DNA of 64,000 nt from positions 107,734,130 through 107,798,129 of the forward strand of contig NC_031770.1 of NCBI RefSeq assembly GCF_001522545.3, in the 5' to 3' direction. Positions within the stretch are counted from its first letter, which is position 1; the number at the start of each line of letters is the position of its first letter. This stretch comes from Parus major (lineage: Eukaryota > Chordata > Aves > Passeriformes > Paridae). This document shows positions 26,370-38,200 of this stretch, one piece after another. The notes beneath the pieces are model-generated. The model did not search any database. It had not been told where the DNA came from and saw only the letters and a list, made by a program, of their open reading frames with translations. The translations under genes and the position numbers were made by a program.

Positions 26370-26690
26370 ACACAAAAGGCTTGCAGAGTTATGTTTGTGT
26401 AAATGCAAACATATGTTTCTGCATTTGTTTTCATATTAATGTTGTTTTAGTATCTATTTCATTACTAGCATTCAAGAGGACTTAATGATACACTGATAGT
26501 GCACATTACAGTCCTCCCACATGAATTGTTCCCGAACATAGTGATAGTGCTCTTCAGCACCATATGCATTAGAAATATTTATTCATTTGCCTTCATGGGA
26601 ATATAAGGCAGAGCCTATTAAATCAATAACTATGTAGAGGGTTTTGTTTTTCTATTTAGGCTCCAAAATAAAACTGACAAACTGATTAAA
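26370..26690. promoter_or_regulatory. Candidate regulatory element with octamer-like palindrome
   Basis: The block is AT-rich, repeat-free sequence between a CR1 copy and unique DNA. It holds the palindrome at 26401-26426 and several ATTAAT/TTAATG cores. There is no open frame of interest. Confidence 0.25.
26401..26426. repeat. Interrupted palindrome AAATGCA / AACATATGTT / TGCATTT
   Basis: AAATGCA (26401-26407) is mirrored by TGCATTT (26420-26426) around the perfect palindrome AACATATGTT (26408-26417), with a 2-base offset. Each arm holds an octamer-like ATGCAAA/TGCATTT core, and the centre holds an E-box-like CATATG. Confidence 0.85.
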
Positions 26691-27546
26691 CGAATCGCAT
26701 CTTGCTGCTCCCAAAGTCTGCTTTATGGGCTGGTCCATGGTATTAATCAAAAGCTGAGCCAGAGGAAAACATTGATCAAACTCTTTTAGAGAATAATAGA
26801 GTCAGACCCTTTAGTGGTGTAAAAGGAAATAATTTAGTATCTCTATCTCAGTTTATATTGGCTGAATGTCTAGTCCACAGGCTTTACGCCGACAGCTATT
26901 TTAAAAAAATCTGTGTATTAGACAATATGAATTTTCACTTTGCTATTCACCTCAGAGTAAAAGATTTAGAGAGCAAGTTCTTTAAGGCAAAGATTTCCCC
27001 AGCTGTCTATCATAAGCTGTGTGATTATGTAACATCCATACATTGGAGGAGAAGGAGATTTCCCCACCCCTAAAAGGGTCATTCCTGCTGAAGGGTTCCT
27101 GCACCTGTTTTCCATTGTGCTCTCAGCGCGTTGTGCTCATCACTGACTGTAAAAACACAACTCAGGGCTCCTCAGAGTGAAACTCTGCATCAGAGTTGGG
27201 GCCAGGGAGGAATTTCCCAGAGGTTGCAATGATGGGGCTTTTTTTCTCTTCCTTTGTGGTAAGTGACATGGTCTGCTTCGAGGATCACCTGAGATTTTGC
27301 TGATCTCACCAGCTCACAAGCACCTGCATTCACCCAGCTACTGTTCCCACCACCCCTGGCCCAAATCACAGGGCATTTCCCCAGAGCCTAAAATACAGAA
27401 TAAAACCCACAAATGCAGTGTAACAACAGGAAGAAAGATGCAAGAAGCCTAACAGGTAAGATATCTTTTCAGTCATGTTTAATTTCATGTCATCTCATCA
27501 AACAGGATATTTATGTCCCTGATAAGACTGTTACCTATAAAACCAT

Positions 27547-27650
27547 AATCACAGAACCAAAAAATGGTTTGGGCTGGAAGGGCCTTAAAGATCATCCAGT
27601 TCCAACCCCCTTGCTATTGGCAGGGACACCTTCCACTAGTCCAGGGCATG
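27547..27650 (-). mobile_element. CR1 LINE 3' fragment (short)
   Basis: AATGGTTTGGGCTGGAAGGG, CCTTAAAGATCATCCAGTTC and CAGGGACACCTTCCACTAG are the reverse complement of a CR1 3' end with low divergence, about 100 bp long. Confidence 0.9.
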
Positions 27651-28189
27651 CTGGAAGTGCTGGTTGGGACCTGGCAGAACACAGGTTAGGGCAGCGGCCA
27701 AGGCAAGATAAGATTCTTGTCACCTCGACTGGACATTGAATTTCAGGATGACTGTAGTCTCATGCACAAAATCAAATAAATTACTTCCTCAAAAGGGTCC
27801 TGGGACTAATTTTACATGAACTGGTGCTTATTTTCTTATCTCAGCACTATAGGATACATCCAGCACAATAATTAGGAAGACAGATTCTCCTTGTAAACAT
27901 TTTCTGCACTTGTGTATATTTTTTCCCTGTGGGACCATTAGCAACAGAGCAGTAAATCTACAAGATCTATTTCCCATATGAGCACGAGGCTCTGTAGTTT
28001 GCCAGGTTACAAGAAATATAATTAGGACTCCTTTACCTGACAGATTAATGAGTTGAACAGCAAAGGCCAGATAGCAGTAAATTAAACACCTAAACACTGT
28101 GATCTCCGCATGTAATAGAATGGTGAAATAGCACATCTTTTGTAATGGCCTTGGCCACTTCAACACATAAATTCCTTATAACATATCAG

Positions 28190-28770
28190 TTTTATGGTAC
28201 TTTTTTATTGTACATTGGTATAAATATTTATGCTTTTAGCTTGCCTTGCCAGTAAATATTTACCATTTTGTTCTAAATGGTGACAGCCTTGGGTTCGTCC
28301 ACACAAAATGCTGCATGGATTTGTCACGTGAATGCATTTAATGAGCCACTGAGAATGTGCATTTGGCAATAATCACCTTTTAGAAGAACTAACAAATGCT
28401 CAACAAGCTGCTTGTTAAAGACAGAGCTTCCGATGTGGTGAGAACACAGACGTCCGTCCGAGGCCAGCCTGTGTGATTAGATCAGATTAACACGTGCTTG
28501 GGGAGGAAAGAATAAAAGACAATGAAGAAACACATCTCTGCTAAAGTGTTTAATCCTGTTTCAATAAGAAGTAGTGGGATTATGCGATTTTAGAGGAAAA
28601 TTAAATAAAGAAGACTTGCTCGAGTAATTTTCTACTTACAATGAGGTTTTTGCCAATTGATGCCATAAACAAAACGTAATTTTATTTGTGATTAATACAA
28701 AATTTTTGTTACCTGTGGAAGTTAGGAAAAAAAAAACCTGTTATGGTTTAATTTGCATCATAATGATGCC
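28190..28770. promoter_or_regulatory. Candidate long-range regulatory element
   Basis: This block of about 580 bp has no recognisable repeat. It has two perfect CACGTG E-boxes (28325-28330, 28491-28496), clustered homeodomain-type cores (TAAT, GATTA, TTAAT), and a TGTGGTGA near 28434. No coding frame is convincing. The region downstream of RUNX2 is known in other vertebrates to be rich in conserved non-coding elements; assignment here is inference. Confidence 0.35.
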
Positions 28771-29860
28771 AAAAGAACCAAGCTGGAGCACAAGGTGAAA
28801 AACTGAGTTAGAGAACAAATTGCTTTCTCACATCTCTTAACATTTCCCAATATCTTACCATTTAGGTATAAAATGAGATGCAAAATCTGACTCAGAGGAT
28901 GATCAACAGCAAAGCTGCATTATATGGCTATAACAACAACAACAATAATAATCATATTTTTTTAAAAGACTTGCTAGTACTACTCAGCTTTTCAGTCCTC
29001 ATCTTTCAGAGAGACCCAGAGAGACCCCAGTGCGGTCACGCTCCGTGAGGGCAAGCTCTCTGCAAACACATACTCCAGCAACTTATTAGCTACCTCAATT
29101 TCCTCAGGGTGGGATTCATCTCACTTAATTAGCCATCCCCATACCAGAACTCTGCACAGACCCCTGTTTGCAGGCTCCCCCCAGCCACGGGAGAGCCGAC
29201 TACCTCCAGAGAGTGATTTGTTTTGCCCAAAGACAGAGCAAACGCCCCTGAGAAGTTGCCTCCATCTCCCCGGGGTCATTAGTGGAAGGTCGGGTGATGG
29301 TTTTAGAACAGACACCTTGGCTTTAGACAGCTTAGGTTAGGTGAGAGAAACCCTACCCTGCATGTGGGAGCTGATCCTGCTTCCCTGTGTGGCCACATTG
29401 TTCTGCTCAACAAAAGAGTCTTTCTTTGGGGTGAGGCTCAGAATGGACATCCCAATGAAGGGAGGCCAAAAGCACTTCCACTGGAAATTGTTTACAGGAA
29501 AAAGAGCTTTTCCAGATTTCTCACGGCAAAAAAGTTCCCTTCAAACTTCTCAGAAAAACCCCCCAAACTCAAGGTCAGCATATAATTTCCCATCCACCCA
29601 GAGCCAGGTACTTCAGAGGCCTAAAAGCCCCAAGGGCTCCATGAGAAAAAAGTGAATTGATGTTCTTCCACATACAAAGTTTCATGGTTTACTGAGGTTT
29701 TCATGCATGTGCTGACAGTGTGTGCTCAGTAGATGCTCAGCAAAGCAGTTCTTCCAATCCTGCTGATACTATTACCATAAATCATGGAATTAAAATACAG
29801 CAATTCTAGTAAAAAGGAGGAGAATTGCACTAGTGTCACCCCAGCATGGTATGAGCTAGC

Positions 29861-30490
29861 ATAGAATAGAATCACCAAATTATCTGGGTTGGAAGAAACC
29901 TTTAAAAATTCATCTTGTCCAACCTCCCTGCCATGGGCAGGGATATCTTCCACTAGATCAGGTGGTTCACAGCCCCATCTAACCTGGCCTGGAACACTTC
30001 CAGGGATGGGGTACACACAACTTCTCTCACTCAACACCATAATTGTAAAAGAATTTCTTCCTTGTATGTAGTCTAAATCAACTCTCTTTCAGTTTAGAAC
30101 CATTATTCCTTGTTTTATTTCTACAGGCCATGATAAAAAAATTGTTCCCATCTTGGTTACAAGCTCTTCAAGTAATGAAAGGCTGCAGTAAGGTCTTCTC
30201 AGACCCTTCTCTTTCCTAGACTGAACAACCTCAGCTCTCTCAGACTGCTCTCACAGGAGAGGTATTCAATTCCTCTGATCATTTTCTTGGCCCTCATTTT
30301 GGCCAGCTCCAACAGGACAATGTCCTTCCTATGCTGGGACTCCAGAGCTGGATGCAGCACTGCAGGTGGGGGAGTGTCACCAGAGCAAAGCAGAGGAACA
30401 GAATCCCTCCCTGGACCTGTTGCCCACCTACTTTGAATGCAGCCTAGGATACAAATGACTTTCTGGCCTGTGCAATATGCACTGCCAACT
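29861..30490 (-). mobile_element. CR1 LINE fragment, about 630 bp
   Basis: This is the longest CR1 copy in the window. From its 3' end at 29861 it shows GGGTTGGAAGAAACCTTTAA, CATGGGCAGGGATATCTTCC and CTTCCAGGGATGGGGTACAC. It then runs through GACTGAACAACCTCAGCTCT and TGCTGGGACTCCAGAGCTGG to GCAGCCTAGGATACAAATGA. All blocks are in consensus order and reverse-complemented. Its 5' truncation point directly abuts the ATATC microsatellite. Confidence 0.95.
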
Positions 30491-30540
30491 CATATCATAT
30501 CATATCATATCATATCAATCACGTATCATATATCATATCA
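30491..30540. repeat. (CATAT)n microsatellite
   Basis: Five perfect CATAT units (30491-30515) are followed by imperfect ATC/ATATC units up to 30540. The tract abuts the truncated 5' end of the CR1 copy at 29861-30490. Confidence 0.9.
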
Positions 30541-32219
30541 CTAGATGTTATCAGCATAAAACCTCTGTAGCCCATTCTAAATCCAGGTTACTTCTAGCAT
30601 AGCAAGCAGAGAGTGTCACCCCAACATTTAAAGTGACTGAAATAAAACCTCAAACCAGTTGAGATAAAAATACAGTCCAGCAGTCCAAGGCCAAACCAGG
30701 AATTCCATAGTTTTCATATCTGAATTTCCATCCAGATTTAATTCAAAGTAGAAGCTGCCTTTTCTCTTATGGACATCAATTTTGGCCACTTCCTGCCCCC
30801 ATGATGAGTACTCCTCTACAGAAAAAAGAAATTAAATTGATTTTTAAAAAGAAATTAAACTTCATTTGCAAAGTTTATGAGGCACCTTTGAAAGTGCCAG
30901 TGGAGAGGGATACTTAAAAGTGCATGTAATAAATTGTGTGTTTTTTGCTATTTGGCCCAGCCTCCTGGGTATTTGCATAACCCTTTCAGCTATAACTGGT
31001 ACTTTGCTGAAACCCAGAATTCCACTTTTGGAGGTGTTCAGGTGCCTGCTGAGGTTGTCTAGTACAGAAAACACCTGTCTCCCTTTGATGCCACTGGAGT
31101 TAGTTCCCCACCTCCACTAACACTGGGTTCTGAGGGCAGCCCGAGGGAAGTGGGTTCCTGTTCCCACTGCTGTGGGAAGTTCACTAACCACGAGCTGAAC
31201 CATCTGCTGGAGCCCTCCCAGAGCCAGCAACCACCACACCACAGGCCAGAAGCTGTAAATGGGGGGTGAAAGGGGCCCCAAAGCCCTGGGAAGCGGGGAG
31301 AGAAGAGAAAAGCAAAACTGTATATGTGAGCATCGGGCATGGATATCCGTAAGCAGGCATGTCTCCTGAAGAAACCCTCAGGCAGGCAGTGCTGGTGGGC
31401 TGGGGGTACCCTGCAGCCCAGGGGTGCTCCTGGGGCTGTGGCAATGCCGTGCCCTGATGTGCCTCCTCAGGGGAGTGGCAGTAAGGATGCATCCAGAGGG
31501 ATTCAGAGACTGCATGCCACATCTCAGGGTGCTCCCTCAGAGACACCACAGCAGCTTGCAGTGCACTGCTCTGCTGCTCATTGGCACTAGCAGTGCTTTC
31601 TGAATGAAGTGTTGGAAAAGGATTAGGCTATCCTGAGAAAAGAGCAGTGTGGGCACCAAACAGCATTGCTGCACCACATCCCTCATCTGCACCCACGCCC
31701 TGCAGAATCTGCAACAAGCATCCTCTGGCACAAAGTTCACTGGACTCTGCCCCCAGACAAACAGGAGTGATTTTTATTGCCATGACTGATGTATATAAGG
31801 CTGGCTTTTAAAGCAGACTCTTTATCCAGCTGCTAAAAGAGCAAAGGGTGACCACCAGCATTTTAACAATCCTGCAAAACCAGGTGTAGATGGAGTGGGA
31901 TTTATTCAGCATTTTACTGAGTTTTTGTGAAATAAAAACAACCAATCCCCAGACCGAGGTGCAAAGTCAGGCATCGCCAGCAGCTCCTGGTGGAGACCAG
32001 CCCTGCAAAACCCTGAGCAGCTCAGGCTGTGCTTTTCTCCCCTTTGATGCCGGGGTGTTTGCAGGTCGTGGTGGCGGGGGGAGGACGTGTGAGACCGAAG
32101 GGACCTGTTTTGGCTCGGTCCGCGTGGGCGACCCGCGGCTACCGTGGGTTTGTTTCGGTTTGTGTGAGCCCGGCCTGTGCTGGGCCCTGCTTGCACAGAG
32201 GCTCCATGGGAGCGTGGGT
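30541..32219. other. Intergenic, GC rising toward the minisatellite
   Basis: Unique sequence becomes GC- and CpG-richer from about 32040 (GGTGGCGGGGGGAGG, GGCGACCCGCGGC). There is no recognised exon. The CpG-rich patch of about 150 bp could reflect the minisatellite founder region or a small CpG cluster. Confidence 0.6.
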
Positions 32220-32700
32220 GGCACAGAGTGCCCTTGTGTGACAGACTGTGTGGGTCTGTGTGTGACAGACTGCGTGGGTGTGTGTGTGACAGACTGCGTG
32301 GGTTTGTGTGTGTGACAGACTGCGTGGGTGTGTGTGTGTGACAGACTGTGTGGGTATGTGTGTGACAGACTGCGTGGGTGTGTGTGTGACAGACTGTGTG
32401 GGCCTGTGTGCTGGGTGGCACAGAGTGTCTGTGTGTGACAGACTGCGTGGGTTTGTGTGCTGGGTGGCACAGAGTGTCTGTGTGTGACAGACTGTGTGGG
32501 TTTGTGTGNNNNNNNNNNNNNNNNNNNNNNNNNNNNNNNNNNNNNNNNNNNNNNNNNNNNNNNNNNNNNNNNNNNNNNNNNNNNNNNNNNNNNNNNNNNN
32601 NNNNNNNNNNNNNNNNNNNNNNNNNNNNNNNNNNNNNNNNNNNNNNNNNNNNNNNNNNNNNNNNNNNNGTGTGTGACAGACTGCGTGGGCTTGTGGGCTG
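32220..32700. repeat. GT-rich minisatellite (unit about 24 bp) interrupted by a gap
   Basis: Units of TGTGTGTGACAGACTGCGTGGG recur nine times left of the gap and once to the right. Base variants (CTGCG/CTGTG) and GT-length variants distinguish them. Units 8 and 9 carry an extra 25-bp block GCTGGGTGGCACAGAGTGTC, giving a compound unit of about 49 bp. The same GGGTGGCACAGAGTG occurs once just before the array (32216-32230) and is probably the founder. Long open frames across it (SLSHT/HTHTHAVC-like on the minus strand) are repeat artefacts. Confidence 0.95.
32509..32668. other. Assembly gap (160 N)
   Basis: An unbroken run of 160 N lies within the minisatellite. The true array length is unknown. 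Confidence 1.
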
Positions 32701-32782
32701 CACTACGCGAGAGCTTGTCTGCGAGCACGTCCCATAAATGTGTCTACTGGTAAAGGGAACTGTTTCATAACACCAAGAAAAA

Positions 32783-32820
32783 AGTAAATAGTAATAGTAA
32801 TAGTAATAGTAGTAGTAGTA

Positions 32821-32868
<48 letters not shown>
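32783..32868. repeat. (TAG/TAA)n compound trinucleotide microsatellite
   Basis: AGTAAT units shift to AGT and then to about 15 uninterrupted AAT units ending at 32868. It lies 83 bp right of the GT-rich minisatellite. Confidence 0.95.
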
Positions 32869-34004
32869 TGATATGCATTGTCTGCTGACACTTCAGGCTG
32901 ATGCCCAGGTGCTTCCCAGCCCAGACTGTGCTGCTGCAGAGGCAGAACATTCCCCAGCCATAAAGATGACCAGAACATGCAGTTCCTCCCCAAACTAAAA
33001 ACTTGTGTTTGGAAGCAAGCAGCCCTTTGTTATATCATCTCAGCGTCTGACCTCACACAGCTTTAAAGCAAATTAGTTAGTGTTCCTTTTTCTTTTATAA
33101 TGAAAAAAATCAGACAAATCATCCCATCCTCATTTCCATAAATGCTAAGAAGAATATATTTTCCCCACTTTTACCTGGTGTCATTTCCATGTAAATGTCA
33201 AAGCCAAGAGGGTTCCTTGGACATTCATTAGCACAATTGATGGGGGAAGTTAACCTTACTTGTCCTGGGCCTGAGAGCAATAAAACCTCTGCTGGCTCTG
33301 CTGAGCAAGGGGAAAGGGAGGAAATCTTTAGTTTCACAGTGTGCCCAGCTGTTGGGATGGGATTGAGATAAATAAGGAGAGGGGCAACACCTCTGAGATG
33401 CAAGTGCAGCAAGCTTTTCAGAGATGGCTTATCCCCAACAAACCCTCCCAATGCTGGCCCTTTTATTCACCATGAATAAACTGGGAAACCAAGTTAATTC
33501 ATAGGAGCTAATGCAGATCACTGAAAACCTGAACACTGAAATACGCCTCATTAATCAGCCTATCTCTGTCTCTGTATGATCTACACGATAGGGATGAATA
33601 TTAACTTCCTTTGAAGAATATAAAGCAAAGCAGCCACATGTTTTACCTGGCAAACGTATGCAGGAGTGATTCATTCCAAGAATGCTCTGAAAAATCCCCA
33701 CCTCACTTTTACCTCTAGGAAATTCCCTTTTCATGGGAATGAAAATCACAGCTCCCACGCCCACAGATTGCAGAGTTTTGGCACTTCGAAAGGCAAGAGA
33801 TGTTCCACCACAGCCTTGTTCATTGAGATCTCTCTGCAATGAGCAAAGCACCAGCAATGTTTCCACCTAACCAGATTACATCTATTTTTTATTTGTTTTT
33901 TTCTCACCAGCACATTTTTATGGTGGGATTAAGCAGCTTCCTATGCTCCTGTTGTTGCTTTTAATTTTTTTCACGATTTTGGGTGAAACCCCTGCAGGAG
34001 AATG

Positions 34005-34023
34005 AAAAAAAAAAAAAAAAAAA
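34005..34023. repeat. Poly(A) tract, 19 A
   Basis: A pure A run lies between GAGAATG and GGAGGCAAAG. No retroposed body is recognised upstream. Confidence 0.9.
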
Positions 34024-34039
34024 GGAGGCAAAGAATAAA

Positions 34040-34470
34040 TAAATAATGAAGAAAATGTTTCTCTTTCCCTCTCAATGTCAGGAATGTATGGAAAGCTTTA
34101 GGCTGCAGCAGTATTTTGACACTGCGCACAGTATTGCTCCCCTCCCCTATTCCTTTGAGGTTCATCTTTCAGACCACAGCTCTGTTCCGCTGCCAACTCG
34201 TTGGAAGTGTTTAGTGACTGGAGAACTGTTGCCTGCTCTCTTCAGAACTTCACACTTCATTTTTCCAGATCCCTGCGAGCAGCAGCAAATATTTCACCAG
34301 CCTGGTTTGCTGGCTACCACCATAAATCAGACTTAGGACCCAAAAAAATATCCAGGCCTGTCAAGGCATTAAGCTTTTATTTTCAGGCTGGATCCAGTGG
34401 TAAACGAGGGCTTGTATTTTCATTTAAAACTGTAAAGGGATTTTAAAGATTGTCGTTGGACAATGGCCAG
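34040..34470. promoter_or_regulatory. Candidate regulatory element with RUNX-type motif
   Basis: Unique sequence just right of the poly(A) tract contains AGACCACAG (RUNX core ACCACA at 34173-34178). No repeat is recognised, and the open frames present do not resemble any protein family I know. Confidence 0.22.
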
Positions 34471-35204
34471 ATTCAAAAGATACAATGCAGAGTGTAACTG
34501 GTTAGAGGAGATTTGAAAAAGTCTTAAATATGAAAAATGGCTTTTCTTAAAGGTTTTTCAATGAAATGTGAAGCCGGACTTGAATTTCATAAAGGCTTTG
34601 GCACAGGCTGTTTATGAGGAAATCAATTGGGAAAGGGAAGAGGATGATGCTCCTGAGCATTTGAGTGGGTATTTGTCCCAGCCTGCCCCTTCAGATTCAC
34701 CAGGACAAGATTTGATGAAGCTATGATGGGCACAAGAGCAAGGAAAAATGTGTCTAATGCTTATTGCCTTGATATGAATCACTTAAAAAATTAGAAATGA
34801 AACAGGAACCTGTATAACACTGTGGATTTGGGGATGTTTGCAAGGCAAAGATGCTCAGAAAACTTGCCCTTCACTACCCAGGCCAGAATTAGATTGCAGT
34901 AAGGTTTTCATAACAGCCTCTCAAAGCAAACAACCCCAATCCCTCAGTCTGCTCTTCATTACCCTAAAGAAGCAATGAATAGGAACGAGGTGGGGAGCTG
35001 AGCAGTGGGCTGGACTGCCAGCATTGTCACAGCCCTGCTCCGCGGCCTCGCGCCGCTGCGGTTCAGCGAGCTGGGAGCTGCGTACAAACCGTCTTCTTTT
35101 TGCATGGTAATAACCACCAGACTCATTTACACAATTTAGCTTTACATCATGCCACAAAGCTCCAGGCAGAGCAAAGTGAACATCAGCAGAAATTACCAAC
35201 TGAG

Positions 35205-35260
35205 GCACCAACAAGCGTCCTGTGCCTCAGTTTCCCTCACATCTGAGGAAAAAGGAGAAG
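35205..35260 (+). mobile_element. Possible MIR-like fragment
   Basis: TGTGCCTCAGTTTCCCTCAC followed by ATCTGAGG matches the MIR core (TGCCTCAGTTTCCTCATCTGTAAAA) over about 28 bp. Flanks are not assignable. Confidence 0.4.
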
Positions 35261-38200
35261 AACTGGTTCAGACAAAGTCATGATGAGGGGAAATGTTGCT
35301 TTTCCTAGCTGCTCCCATCCCAGACCACCTTCTGACCTGGGAAAAGCAGAAAGCTGCTCCTGTCTTTGCTGCATATTCCCACGATTATCCAAAGCAGATT
35401 GGTTTGGTGTTCCTGCCCTGGAGGGAGAGTTGTGTCTTTCCCCATGACAAGGTGTTTTAAGGACAAGCTTGGTGACAAAGCCACACAAAACTGTCACTAA
35501 CTCAGACCTATTTGGGGTTCTTTTTCCCCACTGGGCAAGTATCCTTTTCCCAGCCTCAGTATTGGCCTATATCATCCCATTTTGCAGTTCCTGAGATAGC
35601 AACTCCAGCTTTTGGTCACAAATAAACTAAGACAGCAACTTTTGTATATGGTGTTTCTCTTTTCCCTTAGTACCTACAGCATGGCTAAAGACAAGCACTG
35701 GCATTCACAAGTATCAGCTGCTCAACCCCCAGAATGCCTTTCCTCTGGGAAACGTCAGCATCCTGCCCATAGTGCAGGCGGGAAAGGTTCAAACATGTAG
35801 AGGAGTGACAGTGGCTTAACAAATCACTTCTCTGTCAGCTGAGCCTCTGTAACTGTCTGTGCATGTGCCCCTGGGCCACCTTAGAGAGGAATTAATGGGA
35901 TTTAGTGTGTTAAGCTGAATTAATGTGAATTAATTTAGTCAATTAATTCACTGTGGGTTGAGGCTGTATCTCCTCACTGTACAAGCCAGGCTGGATGGAA
36001 GCACACTCAGGGATCATTCCCATCCACCAGCCAGCTGTGAATGGGAAGGGTTATGCTGCCAGCACTGGATTGCATGTCTGAACCATCCCTCTGCACAGCC
36101 ATGCTTACACAGAGATGAGGCCTAAAGAACAGCTCCACAGAAGCATTTCAGTAACTAAGGAATTGCCATGGGATGTCAGTCCCCAGATATTTTTGAAGAA
36201 CTGAACCTTGATATATCCAGGTATGACGAAGTTTTAGCATACTCTGACTACAGGCATATTCTGAGAGCTCTTTTTTTCTGCAAAGATTCATAAAATGAGG
36301 GCAAAAGCATCAAAGCCATAGGAGAAAAGCCACGATGGAGCTGTTCCCAGCCCTTGTTCCATTTTTTCTCAAGGGACTGACTCCCAAGCAGATGGCATGC
36401 CTGAGATAAACTACATTATTTAAGATTTCTTTGCAGAGCAAAGATGTTGCTCTCTGCAGTCGCAGGAGATGGTCCTTAGGGTGCTTCTTCATGTTCTGGC
36501 TTGAGGCAAGGGGCCCTGGAGACCCCCCACCTCCCACAGAGAGCCAGGGGCATTCCCAGCCACAGGCATTGCAACTTCCCCAATAAATACCAAAGCCTCC
36601 CAAGGTCCCATTGCCTTGTCTCCCATGGCTGTGTCTAATCTGAATGGTTTCCTTTTACACTTCCCCACCACTGCCCATATTCTGCTCTGCTTATTGCTCG
36701 CTACCTGTCTTGCAAAATTTCCCACCTCCTCTGACCTTGCTACCACTGCGTCTTGGGTGTTCTGCATTTGAGGCTGCTTCAGCAGTAGGCTCCGAGTCAA
36801 TTAATTTTCCAAATCACAGCTAACTCAGCAAGGCATTCATGAGTGGCAAGGTGGGGAGGCCAGCTGTACACCGGGAGAAAAAAAAAAAAGTTGAGTTTCC
36901 CAATTTAGCCTGGTGTGTAGCAGGGGTGGCCAGGAACTGGCGCTGACTGCAAAGCAGGATAATTTTCCAGGTATGTCAAGAGTGCAGGCACCACGCTCAG
37001 GGTAAAACAGAAACAAAAGCACCAGCCCTTTCCCCTGTGGCAGGATCAGACCCCCAGCAAAATTACTTCCTATACTGAGAGCTGACATAAGACTCCACAC
37101 TTCCAGGCAAATAAACACCTCTTCATTTCAGTGGCTATCTGACACGGGTGGAACAGAGGGCAGGGAAAAGCTTCTGGCTCCTTTATATTTTTAATAGCTA
37201 TGAACACACTGCTGGCGCTTAAGAAATGTGCTTGTTAATAAGTGATGAGCGTTAAAGGGCAGCTTGGTGGTTAAGATTAGAGAACAGCTCCAGCCTTGCC
37301 TCTGCTGCAGCAGCCTGGGGTGATCCAGGGGCACGTCTCTTTGTATAAACAACACCCCACAGGGTGGGCTGTGGGGGGAGCTCACCCCCACACAATGAGT
37401 CATCTTTGCTACCCCAAGTGCGTTCCTTGGCCTCCCAACACCCTGGGAGCAGGCGGCCCCTTGCAATAGAGGTCAAGGGGACATGGTCCTCAACACACCG
37501 TCAGTACTTGGGGGTAACAAGCACACACACAGGTACAGATGCAGAGGAGAAAGATCACACCCTTTTTTGGCCTGCAGCAACTTTTTTGTATGCCCATACT
37601 CCCAGATGAGCTGGTGTGACCTACAGCTGGTGTGGTTGTAGCATGGGTGGTGTATCTGCACTGCTTAGCATGGATCAGACCCACACTGAAGATGTGACAC
37701 CCCTGCTGTCATGCTGGGAAGCTATGACCTGGTTCAAGAAACCTGCAAACACTAAATTTTCTAGGTCAATGCCTCATCTTCACAATGTTCAACCTCATTA
37801 ACTTTCCTGGAGCTGGTTTGGTCCGACCATGCTGCTGTGTGTTGGTGTGCAGACACTTTCATCCACCTCCGTTCCTCTCCCTTCAGTAATGTTAATGGTT
37901 CTCTCCTCCCTACCAGATGGGCTGCAATGATAAATACATCACAGATTGGGAAGCACCCAGACATGCTGAGGATAGGGTGTAGCTAAATCCTTTGGAAGGA
38001 TAACAAAATGAATAGACTTGGCCACAGAAAATAAATGAATAAAAAAGACCAGAGCCCATTCTTTGGACAGGTCAACAGGCATGGCTTGGCCATGTCCACC
38101 ATATTCAGTTTAGCCTCCAAATCACAGTGATCATATCCAAACTATCCACTGGGAACAGTCCCTTGCCTGTCCTACCTCCTAAATGCTGCCAACCATATTA

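Larger units (their letters stand above)
26056..29860. other. Intergenic, repeat-poor candidate regulatory stretch
   Basis: Only one short CR1 (27547-27650) interrupts this stretch. It includes two of the better candidate elements (26370-26690, 28190-28770). No coding exon is recognised. Confidence 0.6.

Noticed and set aside
31255..31305. Possible G-quadruplex
   Set aside because: G-runs exist but one loop is about 12 nt and C-rich, favouring duplex or hairpin instead.
31906..32728. Long minus-strand open frames rich in SLSHT and THAVC repeats (265 and 253 codons)
   Set aside because: They are translations of the minisatellite and run through 160 unknown bases, so they are not evidence of a gene.
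37235..37300. Possible MIR 5' end (GGTGGTTAAGATTAGAGAAC)
   Set aside because: Only about 20 bp resemble the MIR head and nothing downstream matches.
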